Counted from the first letter of the stretch, positions 1 to 9,799 are shown. The stretch is 64,000 nt of DNA from Nitrosomonas sp. (GCA_024282035.1 JAMWZR010000003.1:43625-107624), one strand, 5' to 3'. Made by a program: numbers and translations. The notes: a model not told the origin generated them from the sequence alone.

Positions 1-134
1 CTCTCATAGCGGCCATGCTGATGATCCATCGGTGGTGCAGGCTGTGTTATCAATTGGCTGAGCTGTCCCTGCGAATCGAGCAAAGCAGCCTTGATCGATG
101 TGGTGCCAAGATCGAGCGCGATGGCTTCGATCAT
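1..134 (-). CDS. FGGY-family carbohydrate kinase, N-terminal fragment (glycerol kinase-like)
   Basis: Only the first 44 codons are in the window; the gene runs off the left edge. The start reads M-I-E-A-I-A-L-D-L-G-T-T-S-I-K-A-A, which is the phosphate-1 loop (DLGTT) of the FGGY sugar-kinase fold. The ATG overlaps the glpD stop by 4 nt, so the two are probably translationally coupled. The glpD neighbour suggests glycerol or a related polyol as substrate. However, classical GlpK has LDQGTTSSR at this place, whereas DLGTTSIK is more general for FGGY kinases, so the substrate is left open. Confidence 0.8.
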   Translation of the reverse strand, partial: MIEAIALDLGTTSIKAALLDSQGQLSQLITQPAPPMDHQHGRYE

Positions 135-1720
135 GATCTATCTTGCAGGGCAGTGCAGCGGTTGACCTCCTGGTGTTGCCGCGCACTGTCCCATCCTGCG
201 GCAGGGGCCACGCTCACAGCGATCTGGTCAAGCTGATCGCGGCTTAATTTTGCCAGGATCAAAAGCGGCAGGCGGCGGCGTAGCAGATCGTCGAGATGGA
301 CGACCATTTCGGTGGCAGCGCAATGCACGAGTTCAGCACGGATAAAGGGAAGCGACGGAACGATACGCTGTGCCAGCGATGCATCGGCTGCAACGCGCTG
401 AAGCAGGTCGGGAATCCGGGTGCCGTGACGGCGTAGTAGCCACTTTGTGCATTCTGTATCGATGCCTGATTGCTGCGCCTGGGCAGACAGAGTCATGGAC
501 CAGGTTGCAAAATTGTCCTGAGGCGCCCAGGGAAAGATTCGACCATCCGTGGCGCAGGGAACGGATAACCCCAGTTGCTGGCATACGGTGTCGACGATAT
601 GACTGGCATCCTGGCGTGAGGATGTGATTTTTCCACCGATGGCATAGTGCACACCAGAGCTTACGGAACGTAGTTCCCAGTCGCGGCTCAATGCCGAAGG
701 CGATAGGGTGGATGGGGTTCCGGAAGGGCGCTTGAATACTCTGACACCTGCAAAACTGCCGATCACATCATCCCGGGTCCAATTGTGTTTCAGGTAGACA
801 TTGGCAGCTTCGAGCAGATAATCGATTTCACGGCTTTCTACTCGCATGGGTTGTGTACCAGCATCAAAACCGGTATCGGTTGTCCCCAGTAAAGTCATGC
901 CATACCAGGGAATCATGAAAAATACCCGACCATCGCTGGGAGTGGTCAGCAGCATGGCTTCGTCCTGCATGACTGCGGACATGACCAGATGCACGCCTTT
1001 CGAAAGCTGGCACCACTCGCGACTGGGTTCGTTTTCGGCGAGCCATTGGCCAGTGGTGAAGACGATTTGTCGGGCGTGTATGGTTTGAGTGGCGAGTGAA
1101 ATTCGGTCCTGAACTGTAATGTTGTGAAGATCCGGAGAATTGTCTTGAAGCGATAGCAACTGACAGTAATTGACACAGCATGCTCCAGCCTGCTGAGCGC
1201 CATCGACGAGCTCCAGTACCAGACGTGCATCGTCGGTCTGGGCGTCGGCGTAACTAAACCCACCCTTGAGCTTCGCGGTAGTGATGCAGGGAAAGTGCCG
1301 GGTAAATTGATCTGTGTCGTGATACTGATGATGCATCGCTGGATCAGTATCGCCTGACAGGAAATCATATGCCGTCAGACCGAGTTTCAGTTGCAGGCGA
1401 TTGAAGCGATGCGCTGCATATACCGGAATGCCGAATCGCAACGGCCAGACACGATGCGGAGCTGCGTGCAACAGCATGGTTCTTTCCTGGAGGGATTTAC
1501 GCACCAGTTTGAAATCATAGTTTTCCAGGTAGCGCAGTCCACCGTGGATCAGCTTGCTGGACGCGGACGAGGTGGCACCGGCCCAGTCTCCCTGGTCTAT
1601 CAGAGCGACATGGAGACCGCGCAGTGCGGCATCGTAGGCTGTCCAGGCGCCGTAGATTCCACCACCACAAACCAGAAGATCAAAATGTTGTTGACCGAGT
1701 GCTGCGAAATCCCGCTTCAT
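131..1720 (-). CDS. glpD: Aerobic glycerol-3-phosphate dehydrogenase
   Basis: FAD-dependent oxidation of sn-glycerol 3-phosphate to dihydroxyacetone phosphate at the inner membrane, feeding electrons to quinone. The 529-residue length fits the family. The N-terminus has the dinucleotide-binding GGGIYG motif (about residues 19-24), followed by the GlpD signatures DWAGATSSASSKLIHGG and LRYLE. The C-terminal GlpD cap domain is present. The start codon overlaps the stop of the upstream phosphodiesterase by 4 nt, and the stop overlaps the start of the FGGY kinase by 4 nt. This makes a three-gene operon for using glycerophosphodiesters. Confidence 0.95.
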   Translation of the reverse strand: MKRDFAALGQQHFDLLVCGGGIYGAWTAYDAALRGLHVALIDQGDWAGATSSASSKLIHGGLRYLENYDFKLVRKSLQERTMLLHAAPHRVWPLRFGIPVYAAHRFNRLQLKLGLTAYDFLSGDTDPAMHHQYHDTDQFTRHFPCITTAKLKGGFSYADAQTDDARLVLELVDGAQQAGACCVNYCQLLSLQDNSPDLHNITVQDRISLATQTIHARQIVFTTGQWLAENEPSREWCQLSKGVHLVMSAVMQDEAMLLTTPSDGRVFFMIPWYGMTLLGTTDTGFDAGTQPMRVESREIDYLLEAANVYLKHNWTRDDVIGSFAGVRVFKRPSGTPSTLSPSALSRDWELRSVSSGVHYAIGGKITSSRQDASHIVDTVCQQLGLSVPCATDGRIFPWAPQDNFATWSMTLSAQAQQSGIDTECTKWLLRRHGTRIPDLLQRVAADASLAQRIVPSLPFIRAELVHCAATEMVVHLDDLLRRRLPLLILAKLSRDQLDQIAVSVAPAAGWDSARQHQEVNRCTALQDRS

Positions 1721-2472
1721 TGATCGCGAAGCGCCAATGCTTTTTGTGGAAAATCGCTGATCAGGATGTCGACGCCCAGACGCAAGGCGGTGTTGATTTC
1801 GTCATCGCTATTGCATGTGTAGACCGCGACACATTTGCCATGGGCATGCAGCAGGTCGACGATAGCTTCATCGATAGTATCGATCGGCAAGCACAGGCCA
1901 TACAGAAAGGTATGGGTACGTAACAGGTTGCGTGCATCAGCAATGGTTTGGTCGTTTTCGAAGTTATAGACCAATGGCATGCCTGGCCGGTATTGATGCG
2001 CATAAACCAGGCTGTCGAGATTGAAAGATGAAACTAGGATATCGCGATCGGCATTTGAGGCGCCAGCGAGATCGAGTGTTTGGCGTGTTTTCAGATGATG
2101 GCGTTCGACGGCTTCCCAGTCGCGATTCTTGATTTCGAGCAGCAACCGGCAACGCTGCCGGTAGTCTCGCAGAAACTCCTCCAAGGTCAGGATATTCTCA
2201 TTGGCGGATTCATGATCAACGAGTTTACGGAGTTGCGGGTAATCAAAATCATCGATGTGTTTGTCCTGCAAACCGATACGATTGAGAAAACGATCATGCC
2301 ACAGGACGGTAACTTCATCCCGGCTTAGTTGTATATCGGTTTCGATGCCATCAATCGCATAATCCAGTGCCCGGTTAAAAGCTGCACGGGTATTTTCCAT
2401 CGCCTCCCGGTTGGCGCCCCGGTGTGCGAAGATCTGGCAATGAGGCAACGGGAGATGATTTTGTTTTGGCAT
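1717..2472 (-). CDS. ugpQ: Glycerophosphodiester phosphodiesterase
   Basis: Hydrolyses deacylated phospholipid headgroup diesters to glycerol 3-phosphate plus alcohol. The 251-residue protein carries the GDPD signature near the N-terminus: AHRGAN, then ENTRAAF, then ETDIQLSRDEVTVLWHD, which supply the catalytic His pair and the metal-binding Glu/Asp. There is no signal peptide, so it is cytoplasmic like UgpQ rather than periplasmic like GlpQ. It is the first gene of the operon, and its product is the substrate of the next enzyme, GlpD. Confidence 0.93.
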   Translation of the reverse strand: MPKQNHLPLPHCQIFAHRGANREAMENTRAAFNRALDYAIDGIETDIQLSRDEVTVLWHDRFLNRIGLQDKHIDDFDYPQLRKLVDHESANENILTLEEFLRDYRQRCRLLLEIKNRDWEAVERHHLKTRQTLDLAGASNADRDILVSSFNLDSLVYAHQYRPGMPLVYNFENDQTIADARNLLRTHTFLYGLCLPIDTIDEAIVDLLHAHGKCVAVYTCNSDDEINTALRLGVDILISDFPQKALALRDQ

Positions 2473-2511
2473 CGGCTTGCAGTTTTATTTGCAGCTAGTC
2501 GGTCGTTGCAA

Positions 2512-3672
2512 TCATTTTGCTGAAGCCTTCAGCAAGTCGATGACCACAGGGTCCTTGGCCATTTCGGCTGCGGTTTTTCCAGTTTTGCTCTTGATTCTCA
2601 GGTCCGCACCTTTCGCCAGCAGGGTTTTTACGGCATCGACATGATCGTGCATGGCTGCCCACATCAGTGCTGTGACACCATCATCGTTTTGCATGTCTAT
2701 CTTGGCACCGTGTTCGAGCAGTTCTTCAATGACTGCGGTGTGACCGTTTTGGGCCGCCAGGATCAATGGTGTAAAACCATTTGATGCTTTGTGATTAACA
2801 TCTGCACGTTGCTTGATCAGCGACTTGACGACATCGAGATTGCCGATCAATGCGGCGAGGGTGAGAGGGGTGGCGTTATTCTTGTCCTTGACGTCAATTT
2901 TGGCGCCCTTGGACAGCAGCAGATTGACGACATCAGTGTGTCCGTATTGTGCGGCAATGAACAGCGGTGTCGTGTCATTCGCTGCTAGGTCATCAAAAGG
3001 TGCGCCCTTGGCCAGCAGTGTTTCAACGATTGCGGTATGACCATTCCGGGCAGCCATGTAAAGTGCCGTGGTGTTATCGGATGCCTGCGCATCGATTTTG
3101 GCGCCCTTGGTCAGCAGTTTATCGACCATCTCAGCCCGTCCTTCCATGGCTGCCAGCATCAGGGCATTCACCTTGTCTCGGGTTTGCAGGTGTATATCCG
3201 CACCTTTTGCCAGCAATGTATCGACGATTGCACCATGTCCTTTCTGTATCGCCAGCATCAGAGCAGAAATGCCATCGGTTGTCTGGTCATTGATTTTGGC
3301 GCCCTTGGCCAGTAGCGCATTGACAATTTCGGCATGCCCATTTTTTGCGGCGATGATCAATGCCGTAGCATCACCAGCATTTTTGAGGTTGACGTCGGCA
3401 TTCTTTTCCAGCAGCAAGTTGACGATATCGGCATGCCCGTACTGTGCAGCGATGATCAGTGCTGTAAATCCCATCTCATTCTGGTGGTTGATGTTAATGC
3501 CTTTTTCCAGCATTTGCTGAATAACTTCGGCGCGGGCAGAAAAAGCAGCCTTGAGAAATTCGGTTTCATCCTCACCGGCGGCTTGAACCGCAGGAACCAA
3601 CATGATGATGCCGAAGAGTAAACTAAAGACGAGAACGCGTGCGAATCGAGTAAATTTTTTTATATCATTCAT
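2512..3672 (-). CDS. Exported ankyrin-repeat protein
   Basis: About 386 residues from the chosen start (M-N-D-I-K-K), which has an AGG 8 nt upstream; a longer reading starts at 3702. The N-terminus is a signal peptide (basic residues, hydrophobic core LVFSLLFGIIMLVPA, cleavage near VQAAG). The rest is about ten tandem 33-residue ankyrin repeats with the usual TALMLAAQNGH and LLLAKGADIN patterns, ending in a degenerate cap. It is a protein-protein interaction scaffold of the periplasm or envelope; the partner is unknown. It is separated by 39 nt from the downstream ugpQ gene on the same strand. Confidence 0.88.
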   Translation of the reverse strand: MNDIKKFTRFARVLVFSLLFGIIMLVPAVQAAGEDETEFLKAAFSARAEVIQQMLEKGININHQNEMGFTALIIAAQYGHADIVNLLLEKNADVNLKNAGDATALIIAAKNGHAEIVNALLAKGAKINDQTTDGISALMLAIQKGHGAIVDTLLAKGADIHLQTRDKVNALMLAAMEGRAEMVDKLLTKGAKIDAQASDNTTALYMAARNGHTAIVETLLAKGAPFDDLAANDTTPLFIAAQYGHTDVVNLLLSKGAKIDVKDKNNATPLTLAALIGNLDVVKSLIKQRADVNHKASNGFTPLILAAQNGHTAVIEELLEHGAKIDMQNDDGVTALMWAAMHDHVDAVKTLLAKGADLRIKSKTGKTAAEMAKDPVVIDLLKASAK

Positions 3673-4020
3673 TGAACATACCTGCTGTAGGCTTGTTATC
3701 ATTATTAATGGGTTAGGGAGACGCCTAAAAACTGCTGCACTTGGTCATGTTGCTTTAAAATCGGCTGCAAGCTATTCATAAAGCCGCGATGCTGTTACCG
3801 GTTTTTACTTTTTTGACCTTCGTTCGCGAAATTTTTCAGCGTTTCACAAGGGATTTGTCTGCAGATAGGCGACAAAATTTACTTGTCGAACTATCGTGAC
3901 CAATTTTTTAAAGCCTATTTTAACCCAGAATATTTGTTTAGACCCAATCGGTGGTGAAATCAATGGAAAATTTCCCTGGTTTTGCTGTTGAGCCTGCAAT
4001 CTTTTTGGTTTGAGTTATTG
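3673..4020. other. Intergenic region between divergent genes
   Basis: About 350 bp separating the ankyrin-protein gene (minus) from the YfiH-type gene (plus). It must hold both promoters. I see no convincing -35/-10 pair, RNA gene or ORF. A short TTCGTTCGCGAA stretch near 3821-3832 is the only notable dyad. Confidence 0.4.
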
Positions 4021-4788
4021 ATGAATCAGGACTGGATCATTCCGGACTGGCCTGTACCAGGTCATATCAAAGCGTTATTCACCTCGCGCAATGGCGGTGT
4101 CAGCGGACATACGCATCATACCTACAGATCACTCAATCTGGGAATGCATGTCAACGATCATGCAGACGATGTTCTGCGCAATCGCGCTTTCCTAGAGCAG
4201 TTCCTGCCCTCGAGTCCAATGTGGCTGAAGCAGGTGCATGGAACCGCAGTCGTATGTGCCGATGATGTGCCATCGACCAGTATCGAAGGTGATGCCGCCT
4301 ACAGTCGTACACCAGGAAAGGTATGTGCGATCATGGTCGCCGATTGCCTGCCGGTTTTTTTGTGTGATCGCGGTGGTTCTGTGGTCGGCGTCGTCCATGC
4401 CGGCTGGCGTGGATTGGCGGCAGGTGTGATCGAACAGACCCTCGCGACCATGCGGGTACCGGGTAATGAAGTGGTGGCCTGGCTCGGACCAGCGATCGGT
4501 CCCGATTGCTTTGAAGTCGGTGAAGATGTCTATGCTGCATTTGTGCAGCAGGATGCACGCGCTGCCTTGGCGTTTGTGCCCCGGGAGGGTAACGGTATCA
4601 GTGCCAAGAAATGGTTGGCGGATATTTTTCTTCTAGCCCGTCAGCGACTGGAACGCAACGGTGTCATTCACATTGGCGGCGGAGGGATTTGTACATTCAG
4701 TCATCCTGAACGCTTTTACTCCTATCGCCGGGATGGTGAAACTGGGCGTATGGCTGCGCTGATCTGGCTGGAATCTGTGCCAGATTAA
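4021..4788 (+). CDS. pgeF: YfiH/PgeF family multicopper-type purine nucleoside phosphorylase or polyphenol oxidase
   Basis: 255 residues from the start chosen (M-N-Q-D-W); an upstream start at 3982 would add 13 hydrophobic residues. Family signatures are SRNGGVS near the N-terminus, LKQVHGT, the ADCLPVF block, VVHAGWRGLAAGV and LGPAIG, which hold the Cys/His zinc site. The family is described as peptidoglycan-editing, laccase-like or purine phosphorylase; the sequence does not decide between these. It is cytoplasmic. It is not next to rluD, its usual partner in many proteobacteria. Confidence 0.9.
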   Translation: MNQDWIIPDWPVPGHIKALFTSRNGGVSGHTHHTYRSLNLGMHVNDHADDVLRNRAFLEQFLPSSPMWLKQVHGTAVVCADDVPSTSIEGDAAYSRTPGKVCAIMVADCLPVFLCDRGGSVVGVVHAGWRGLAAGVIEQTLATMRVPGNEVVAWLGPAIGPDCFEVGEDVYAAFVQQDARAALAFVPREGNGISAKKWLADIFLLARQRLERNGVIHIGGGGICTFSHPERFYSYRRDGETGRMAALIWLESVPD

Positions 4789-4849
4789 CCGGTTCATTAA
4801 GTGCACCGTAACAGCGTATAATCCCGCCTTTGCTTTTTTAATTAGAGTT

Positions 4850-5650
4850 ATGTCAACGCTTACCTGGATTATTGCCGCAAGCTTGCTCGGCGGGATACTG
4901 AGTTTGGTTTTTGCTGCGATAATGGCACTCAATGCCCGGCTATCTTGGCTTTCGGTGCTGATTTCCTATGCCATTGGCGCCTTGTTGGGCGCAGCTTTTC
5001 TGAATACCTTGCCGGAAGCCTTCGAACTTTCAGATAATCCTGCGCAGGTTACGGTAACGGTTCTGATCGGGATTCTGGTTTTCTTCATTCTGGAGAAGCT
5101 GGTGTTATGGCGGCATTGCCACCTGGAGGATTGTGAAGCGCACGATCCTTCTCATGGATTGGCTACACAGCAGGTCAATGTATCCCAGCACGATCATGGA
5201 CGCAGCGGTATCATGGTGATTGTCGGGGATACCTTTCATAATTTTGTTGATGGGATTCTGATTGCTGCTGCCTTTATGGTTGATGTGCAACTGGGAATCG
5301 TCACATCGATTGCGATCATTGCGCACGAAATTCCTCAGGAAGCTGGTGATTTCATTATTCTTCTGAATTCTGGCTATACCCGAAGGATGGCATTTCTGTT
5401 GAATATACTGTCCAGTCTCGCAACTGTCGTGGGGGGAGTATTGGCCTATTTCATGTTGCATCAGATGAATTATCTGGTTCAGCCACTTCTGGCATTGGCG
5501 TCGGCCAGCATGATTTATGTTGCGATGTCCGATCTGATTCCAGGTTTGCACAAGCGTCCGGAAATCAACGCCACGATTCAGCAGGTCACCCTGATCTTAC
5601 TGGGTATTGCCTCAATCTGGCTGATGGGAAATATTTTTACACATGCTTAA
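4850..5650 (+). CDS. ZIP-family divalent metal transporter
   Basis: 266 residues, about eight membrane segments. The metal-path signatures are GDTFHNFVDGILIAAAF in TM4 and IIAHEIPQEAGDF in TM5, the hallmark HNxxD and HEIPQE motifs of ZIP proteins. A cytoplasmic loop with histidines (HCHLEDCEAHDPSHG) lies between TM3 and TM4. Likely imports zinc or iron. It sits 61 nt downstream of the YfiH-type gene on the same strand. Confidence 0.92.
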   Translation: MSTLTWIIAASLLGGILSLVFAAIMALNARLSWLSVLISYAIGALLGAAFLNTLPEAFELSDNPAQVTVTVLIGILVFFILEKLVLWRHCHLEDCEAHDPSHGLATQQVNVSQHDHGRSGIMVIVGDTFHNFVDGILIAAAFMVDVQLGIVTSIAIIAHEIPQEAGDFIILLNSGYTRRMAFLLNILSSLATVVGGVLAYFMLHQMNYLVQPLLALASASMIYVAMSDLIPGLHKRPEINATIQQVTLILLGIASIWLMGNIFTHA

Positions 5651-5723
5651 TTGCCTGTACGTTATTCCGGGTTTTCCGTACAGAGTTGAGAAAATCAATC
5701 TTGTTGAACAAAAAGGATAGTCG

Positions 5724-6143
5724 ATGTTAAAAAAATTTATGGGGCTGTGGTTTCTGTTGCTATTGATGAGTGCCAGCGTATGTGCCGACGATACGGTTAT
5801 TTTGGAGAGAACCGAGCGGAGTGCGCGCACTTGGCTGGAATTGATCGATGCTGGAAAATACAAGGAAAGCTGGGAAAATACATCAACCCTATTTCGGTCC
5901 AAGAAGGCTGAAGCGGAATGGGTCAAAACTTTGACAGCGACACGGGAACCCCGCGGCGCCATGACCGCGCGCTACCTTGCAACCGCTGGTGCGACAAAAT
6001 CCCTATCGGATTTTCCAGAAGGCGATTATGTGGTGTTGCAGTTTTATACGACTTTTGCAAACAAGGGATTGGCGCTCGAGACCGTTTCCCTGGTAAAAAT
6101 GCAGGACGATACCTGGCAGATCGCTGATCTCGACATCAAATAG
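5724..6143 (+). CDS. Exported DUF4019-type small protein
   Basis: 139 residues with an N-terminal signal peptide (LWFLLLLMSASVCAD). The mature part contains W-L-x-L-I-D-x-G-x-Y-x-x-S-W and an R-x-P-x-G-A block followed by E-G-D-Y-V-V-L-Q-F-x-T-x-F, the pattern of the DUF4019 family, which has no known function. It is preceded by AAGGA 7 nt before the ATG. The gene converges with the glycosyltransferase gene and the two stops overlap by 8 nt. Confidence 0.75.
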   Translation: MLKKFMGLWFLLLLMSASVCADDTVILERTERSARTWLELIDAGKYKESWENTSTLFRSKKAEAEWVKTLTATREPRGAMTARYLATAGATKSLSDFPEGDYVVLQFYTTFANKGLALETVSLVKMQDDTWQIADLDIK

Positions 6144-8745
6144 GGTTACGCGGATTTGCGTCAGGGGTTCGCCCTTTGAATCCCTGTGAAATGCGATAGT
6201 AAACCCGGCGTACCGGTTTGCCATGACGCTCGATGACACGATATTCGATATCTCCGGGTTGATCGAGCAGGGCCTGAATCTCTTCACGCTGCTTGCCAAT
6301 CTTATCCAAATGCCGGCGTTTCATTCCGACCTGAATGATAGGGCGGTCTGTCGGCGCTTGTGAAGGCTGCCAGAAGTTGTACATGGCGCCACTGTCGCCA
6401 AACAGGTTGCGCGAACGAATATCCAATTGCATTTTGTCATGAGTATAAAAATACAGGGCACTGGCTACTGACCACTTGCTCATGCCAACGATGATCGGTT
6501 CCTTGCCACTTTGTTTTTTTACCTGATCGGCAATTTGCATGATTTCGGCAGCCGTTTCCCGCCAGAAATAGTGTTCTGTAAACCAGGGATAAGGTACACC
6601 CGGTATTCCCAGTACGACATAGTGCAACACAAAAGCATAAGCAAAAATGCAAGTTACGATCGTGAGTCGCCACATCGCTTGGATTCGTTTTGCCAGCACG
6701 CCAAGATGATCACTTCGACCCATCATCCAGGCGATGGTAGGGAGTATGGCTAACCAGATTGGACCAGTCCAGTGCAATTGCGGTTTATCAAAAATGCTGA
6801 GAACGAGACAAATCACAAAAGGTATGCCGGTAAAAACCTGCACGAACAGTAGTTTTCTCTTCTCGACTGGAAGAGCCGTGACCTGTCGCTTGATGGTGAA
6901 TAGGGCAACCGCGCCAGCCAGAAAACCGATCGGCGTTAGGAATAGGATGGCATGAAGAAACAGGTAATGAACCGAAAATTGATGAGGACTCGTGAGCACA
7001 TTGCTTGACTGGAATGCGAAGGATGCCCAGTCATTGTTGTAATTCCACATGATTACCGGAGAAAACAGGATCAATGCCAGCAGAGCAGCAAGGTAAGGAT
7101 GGGGTCGTTTGAGCCAGGTGCGTGCCACGGGATCGGCCAGTATGAACACGATCGCTGCGATACCGATCAATCCGAGGGAATATTTTGACAATAACCCCAA
7201 TCCAAATGCGATCCCTATACCTAGCCAAGCTATGCGCTTTTCTCCAACCAGTGCACGTTCCATGTAATACAGAGTGGCAGCCCAAGTTGCAATCAGCGGG
7301 GCATCGGGAGTCATCAATAGACCGGATGCAAAGCCAATCGGTAGAATGGCAAGCAGCAGAACGGCACGCATGGCGATGGATTTGTCGTATAAATTGCGCG
7401 CCAGGGCGTACAGGTAACCCATGGTAATCAAACCGCACAGCAGGGCACCGATACGCACCCCGAATTCGTTATCGCCCAGTATGGATGTCCCAAACCAGAT
7501 GAGCCAAGCCACCATCGGCGGGTGATCATAAAAGCTCAGATCCATGTGCTGGGCATACTGCCAGTAATAGGCTTCATCCGGAATCAGTTGTGCTAATCCG
7601 AAATAGACCAGGCGTAACAACAGGATAAAAATGACAATACCGATGGTTGCAGTACGCCAACGAATGTCGATTGGCGGGAGGTCGGTATCGCGAGGGAAAA
7701 CATAAAATGCTGATCCCAGATAATTGACCGCAGCCGTGGTGACGATGGCCGGAAAAATGGCCAGTAGCGGTGGAATATGCAGAACATATACCAGCAAGGC
7801 GAGTACGCCACCGCGCAACAGTAGCGCGAGTGCGCCAACCGTCAGAAAACGGCCGAATTGATGCCACTGCAAGTAGCCGGAGTGATGTTCGCGAAACGCC
7901 CATTTAGAATTGAAGGTGTAATTGACTGTTGCAGCAACAAAAAAACTGGCGAAGTGGGATAGAGCCAATCCGGCATCGCGACTCATCATCCATTGGAATA
8001 CGATGGCGTCGATCAGTACCCCAAATAGCCCCACCAGTGCAAAACGGCCGGCTGTGTTGAGTGTCACTGTGCCACCTGCCAGAGTAATCAGTCTCTGGAT
8101 ATAGGCCAACTGGTGTGAGAAGGATAATTTTGATGTACCGTAGGTGCGATCATGAAATGTTATGGGGACTTCCTTGATGCGTAGCTTGCCATAGTGCGCC
8201 ATGAGCAGTTCGAGCAGTATTTTGTATCCACGTGCCTGATTCGAGACTGCCGTAGCCAGCTCGCGCCGAAAGGCAAAGAATCCGGATGTGGCATCATTGA
8301 CATCACAAATGGGACGGGCAATCCAGCCACCGACACGTGATAGCAATTCACGATAGAGTGGCCAGTTTTCGGTGCTGCCACCAGGAATATAGCGGCTGCC
8401 AACGACAACATCGTATTCATTGGCCAGTACCGGTGCAATTACGGCTGCGATGCGTTCGGGCGGATGACTGAGATCGGCATCCATGACAATCACGACTTCG
8501 CTGCGAGCTTGAGCCGCACCAGCCAGAATGGAAGTCGTGAGATCCGGTTTGCCGTGTCGTTCCAGTAATCGGACCTGGGCTCGCTTTTCCCAGGCTTTTA
8601 CTTTTTCCTGGGTTCCATCTGTTGATCCGTCATCGACCACAATGACTTCAAATTCGGGTAGCTTTTGCTCAAAGATACGAGTCAGCAGTAAATCGACATT
8701 CTCACTTTCGTTCAGAGTGGGAACTACGATGGTAAATAAAGTCAT
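6136..8745 (-). CDS. Triple-domain membrane glycosyltransferase: GT2 (DPM1-like) + GtrA + ArnT/PMT-like
   Basis: 869 residues in one frame. Residues 1-230 are a GT2 dolichol-phosphate-mannose-synthase-like domain (VVPTLNESENV, DDGSTDGT, DADLSHPPE). Residues about 240-355 are a four-helix GtrA-like domain (GRFALVGLFGVLIDA). From about 370 a polytopic GT39/GT83-type domain follows with the loop motifs PDEAYYW and DHPPM. The layout suggests that one polypeptide makes a polyprenyl-phosphate sugar, flips it and transfers it to lipid A, polysaccharide or protein. It lies 47 nt downstream of mltG and may be the last gene of the fab operon. Confidence 0.88.
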   Translation of the reverse strand: MTLFTIVVPTLNESENVDLLLTRIFEQKLPEFEVIVVDDGSTDGTQEKVKAWEKRAQVRLLERHGKPDLTTSILAGAAQARSEVVIVMDADLSHPPERIAAVIAPVLANEYDVVVGSRYIPGGSTENWPLYRELLSRVGGWIARPICDVNDATSGFFAFRRELATAVSNQARGYKILLELLMAHYGKLRIKEVPITFHDRTYGTSKLSFSHQLAYIQRLITLAGGTVTLNTAGRFALVGLFGVLIDAIVFQWMMSRDAGLALSHFASFFVAATVNYTFNSKWAFREHHSGYLQWHQFGRFLTVGALALLLRGGVLALLVYVLHIPPLLAIFPAIVTTAAVNYLGSAFYVFPRDTDLPPIDIRWRTATIGIVIFILLLRLVYFGLAQLIPDEAYYWQYAQHMDLSFYDHPPMVAWLIWFGTSILGDNEFGVRIGALLCGLITMGYLYALARNLYDKSIAMRAVLLLAILPIGFASGLLMTPDAPLIATWAATLYYMERALVGEKRIAWLGIGIAFGLGLLSKYSLGLIGIAAIVFILADPVARTWLKRPHPYLAALLALILFSPVIMWNYNNDWASFAFQSSNVLTSPHQFSVHYLFLHAILFLTPIGFLAGAVALFTIKRQVTALPVEKRKLLFVQVFTGIPFVICLVLSIFDKPQLHWTGPIWLAILPTIAWMMGRSDHLGVLAKRIQAMWRLTIVTCIFAYAFVLHYVVLGIPGVPYPWFTEHYFWRETAAEIMQIADQVKKQSGKEPIIVGMSKWSVASALYFYTHDKMQLDIRSRNLFGDSGAMYNFWQPSQAPTDRPIIQVGMKRRHLDKIGKQREEIQALLDQPGDIEYRVIERHGKPVRRVYYRISQGFKGRTPDANPRNPI

Positions 8746-8792
8746 GTAGCTCCACTGATTAGAATTGATGCCAAAAGGTGAGTGTTGCCATA

Positions 8793-9788
8793 TTATTTTG
8801 GTTGCTTTTGGTATTTCTCGACGGCTTTATTGTGATCCGTCAAATTATTTGAAAAGTGTGATTCGCCGTTGCCTTTTGCCACGAAATACAATGCTTCTGT
8901 TTGCGCTGGGTTGAGTGCAGCATGTATCGATGCCAGCCCTGGTGAAGCGATGGGTGTGGGTGGCAAGCCTGCGCGAGTATAAGTATTGTATTCCTGATCG
9001 GCAAGCAGATCTTGCTTGCGCAGATTGCCATCAAACTTATCACCCAGACCATAAATGATGGTTGGATCGGTTTGCAGGCGCATGCCCTTGCGCAGTCGGT
9101 TGACGAAAACTCCAGCAATTTCATTGCGATCGCTTTCCAGCGCGGTTTCTTTTTCGATGATGGAAGCCAGTATCAGGGCTTCGTAAGGCGTAGTCACAGG
9201 TAATGCTTCCGCGCGGTTCGGCCAGGCATGCTGCAGATTTTTTTGCATAGCCTGATAAGCACGTTGCAAAATTTCGAGATCGCTACTGCCCTTGATAAAG
9301 TAATAGGTATCCGGAAAAAACAGCCCCTCAGCAGCGGTTTCGCTGGCACCCAGGCGCTGCAAGATTTCTTTTTCGGTTAGATCGATGCTGTCGTGCTTGA
9401 TGGCAGGATGTTCATTCAGGATCTTACGCAGTTGGGCAAAAGTCGAGCCCTCGATAAAACGGATCTCAGTTTGCTTGGCATCACCTTTGACCAGGTAATC
9501 CAATAATGCGATTTGCGTCAGATTTTGGGACAACTGATAATCGCCAGCACGGATCGCAGACTCCCGATCCAGGTAACGCGCAAGAAAAATGAATGTCCAT
9601 TTGCTGGGAATGATTCCCGTATCTTCCAGCTGTTCGGCTACCTGCTTCAGATTGCTGCCGGGCTGAACCGAAAATTCATAGGGAATATTCGGTAAGGTGA
9701 CGCTGGAATGCAAATGGAGGTAAAGCCAGGAAATAGACAGTATCAGCGCTGCAAATGCAGAGAACAATAAGCGTTTTAGCGTATGCAT
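8793..9788 (-). CDS. mltG: Endolytic murein transglycosylase MltG (YceG)
   Basis: 331 residues with one N-terminal membrane anchor (LLFSAFAALILSISWLYL) and a YceG-like domain. Signatures are EGSTFAQLRKIL, the ASIIEKET segment with the catalytic Glu, and RLQTDPTIIYGLG and YNTYTRAGLPPTPI. It cleaves nascent glycan strands at the inner membrane and so sets glycan length. It starts 11 nt after fabF, the order fabF-mltG being close to that in enterobacteria (where pabC is between). Confidence 0.95.
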   Translation of the reverse strand: MHTLKRLLFSAFAALILSISWLYLHLHSSVTLPNIPYEFSVQPGSNLKQVAEQLEDTGIIPSKWTFIFLARYLDRESAIRAGDYQLSQNLTQIALLDYLVKGDAKQTEIRFIEGSTFAQLRKILNEHPAIKHDSIDLTEKEILQRLGASETAAEGLFFPDTYYFIKGSSDLEILQRAYQAMQKNLQHAWPNRAEALPVTTPYEALILASIIEKETALESDRNEIAGVFVNRLRKGMRLQTDPTIIYGLGDKFDGNLRKQDLLADQEYNTYTRAGLPPTPIASPGLASIHAALNPAQTEALYFVAKGNGESHFSNNLTDHNKAVEKYQKQPK

Positions 9789-9799
9789 GCGCCAAGGAG

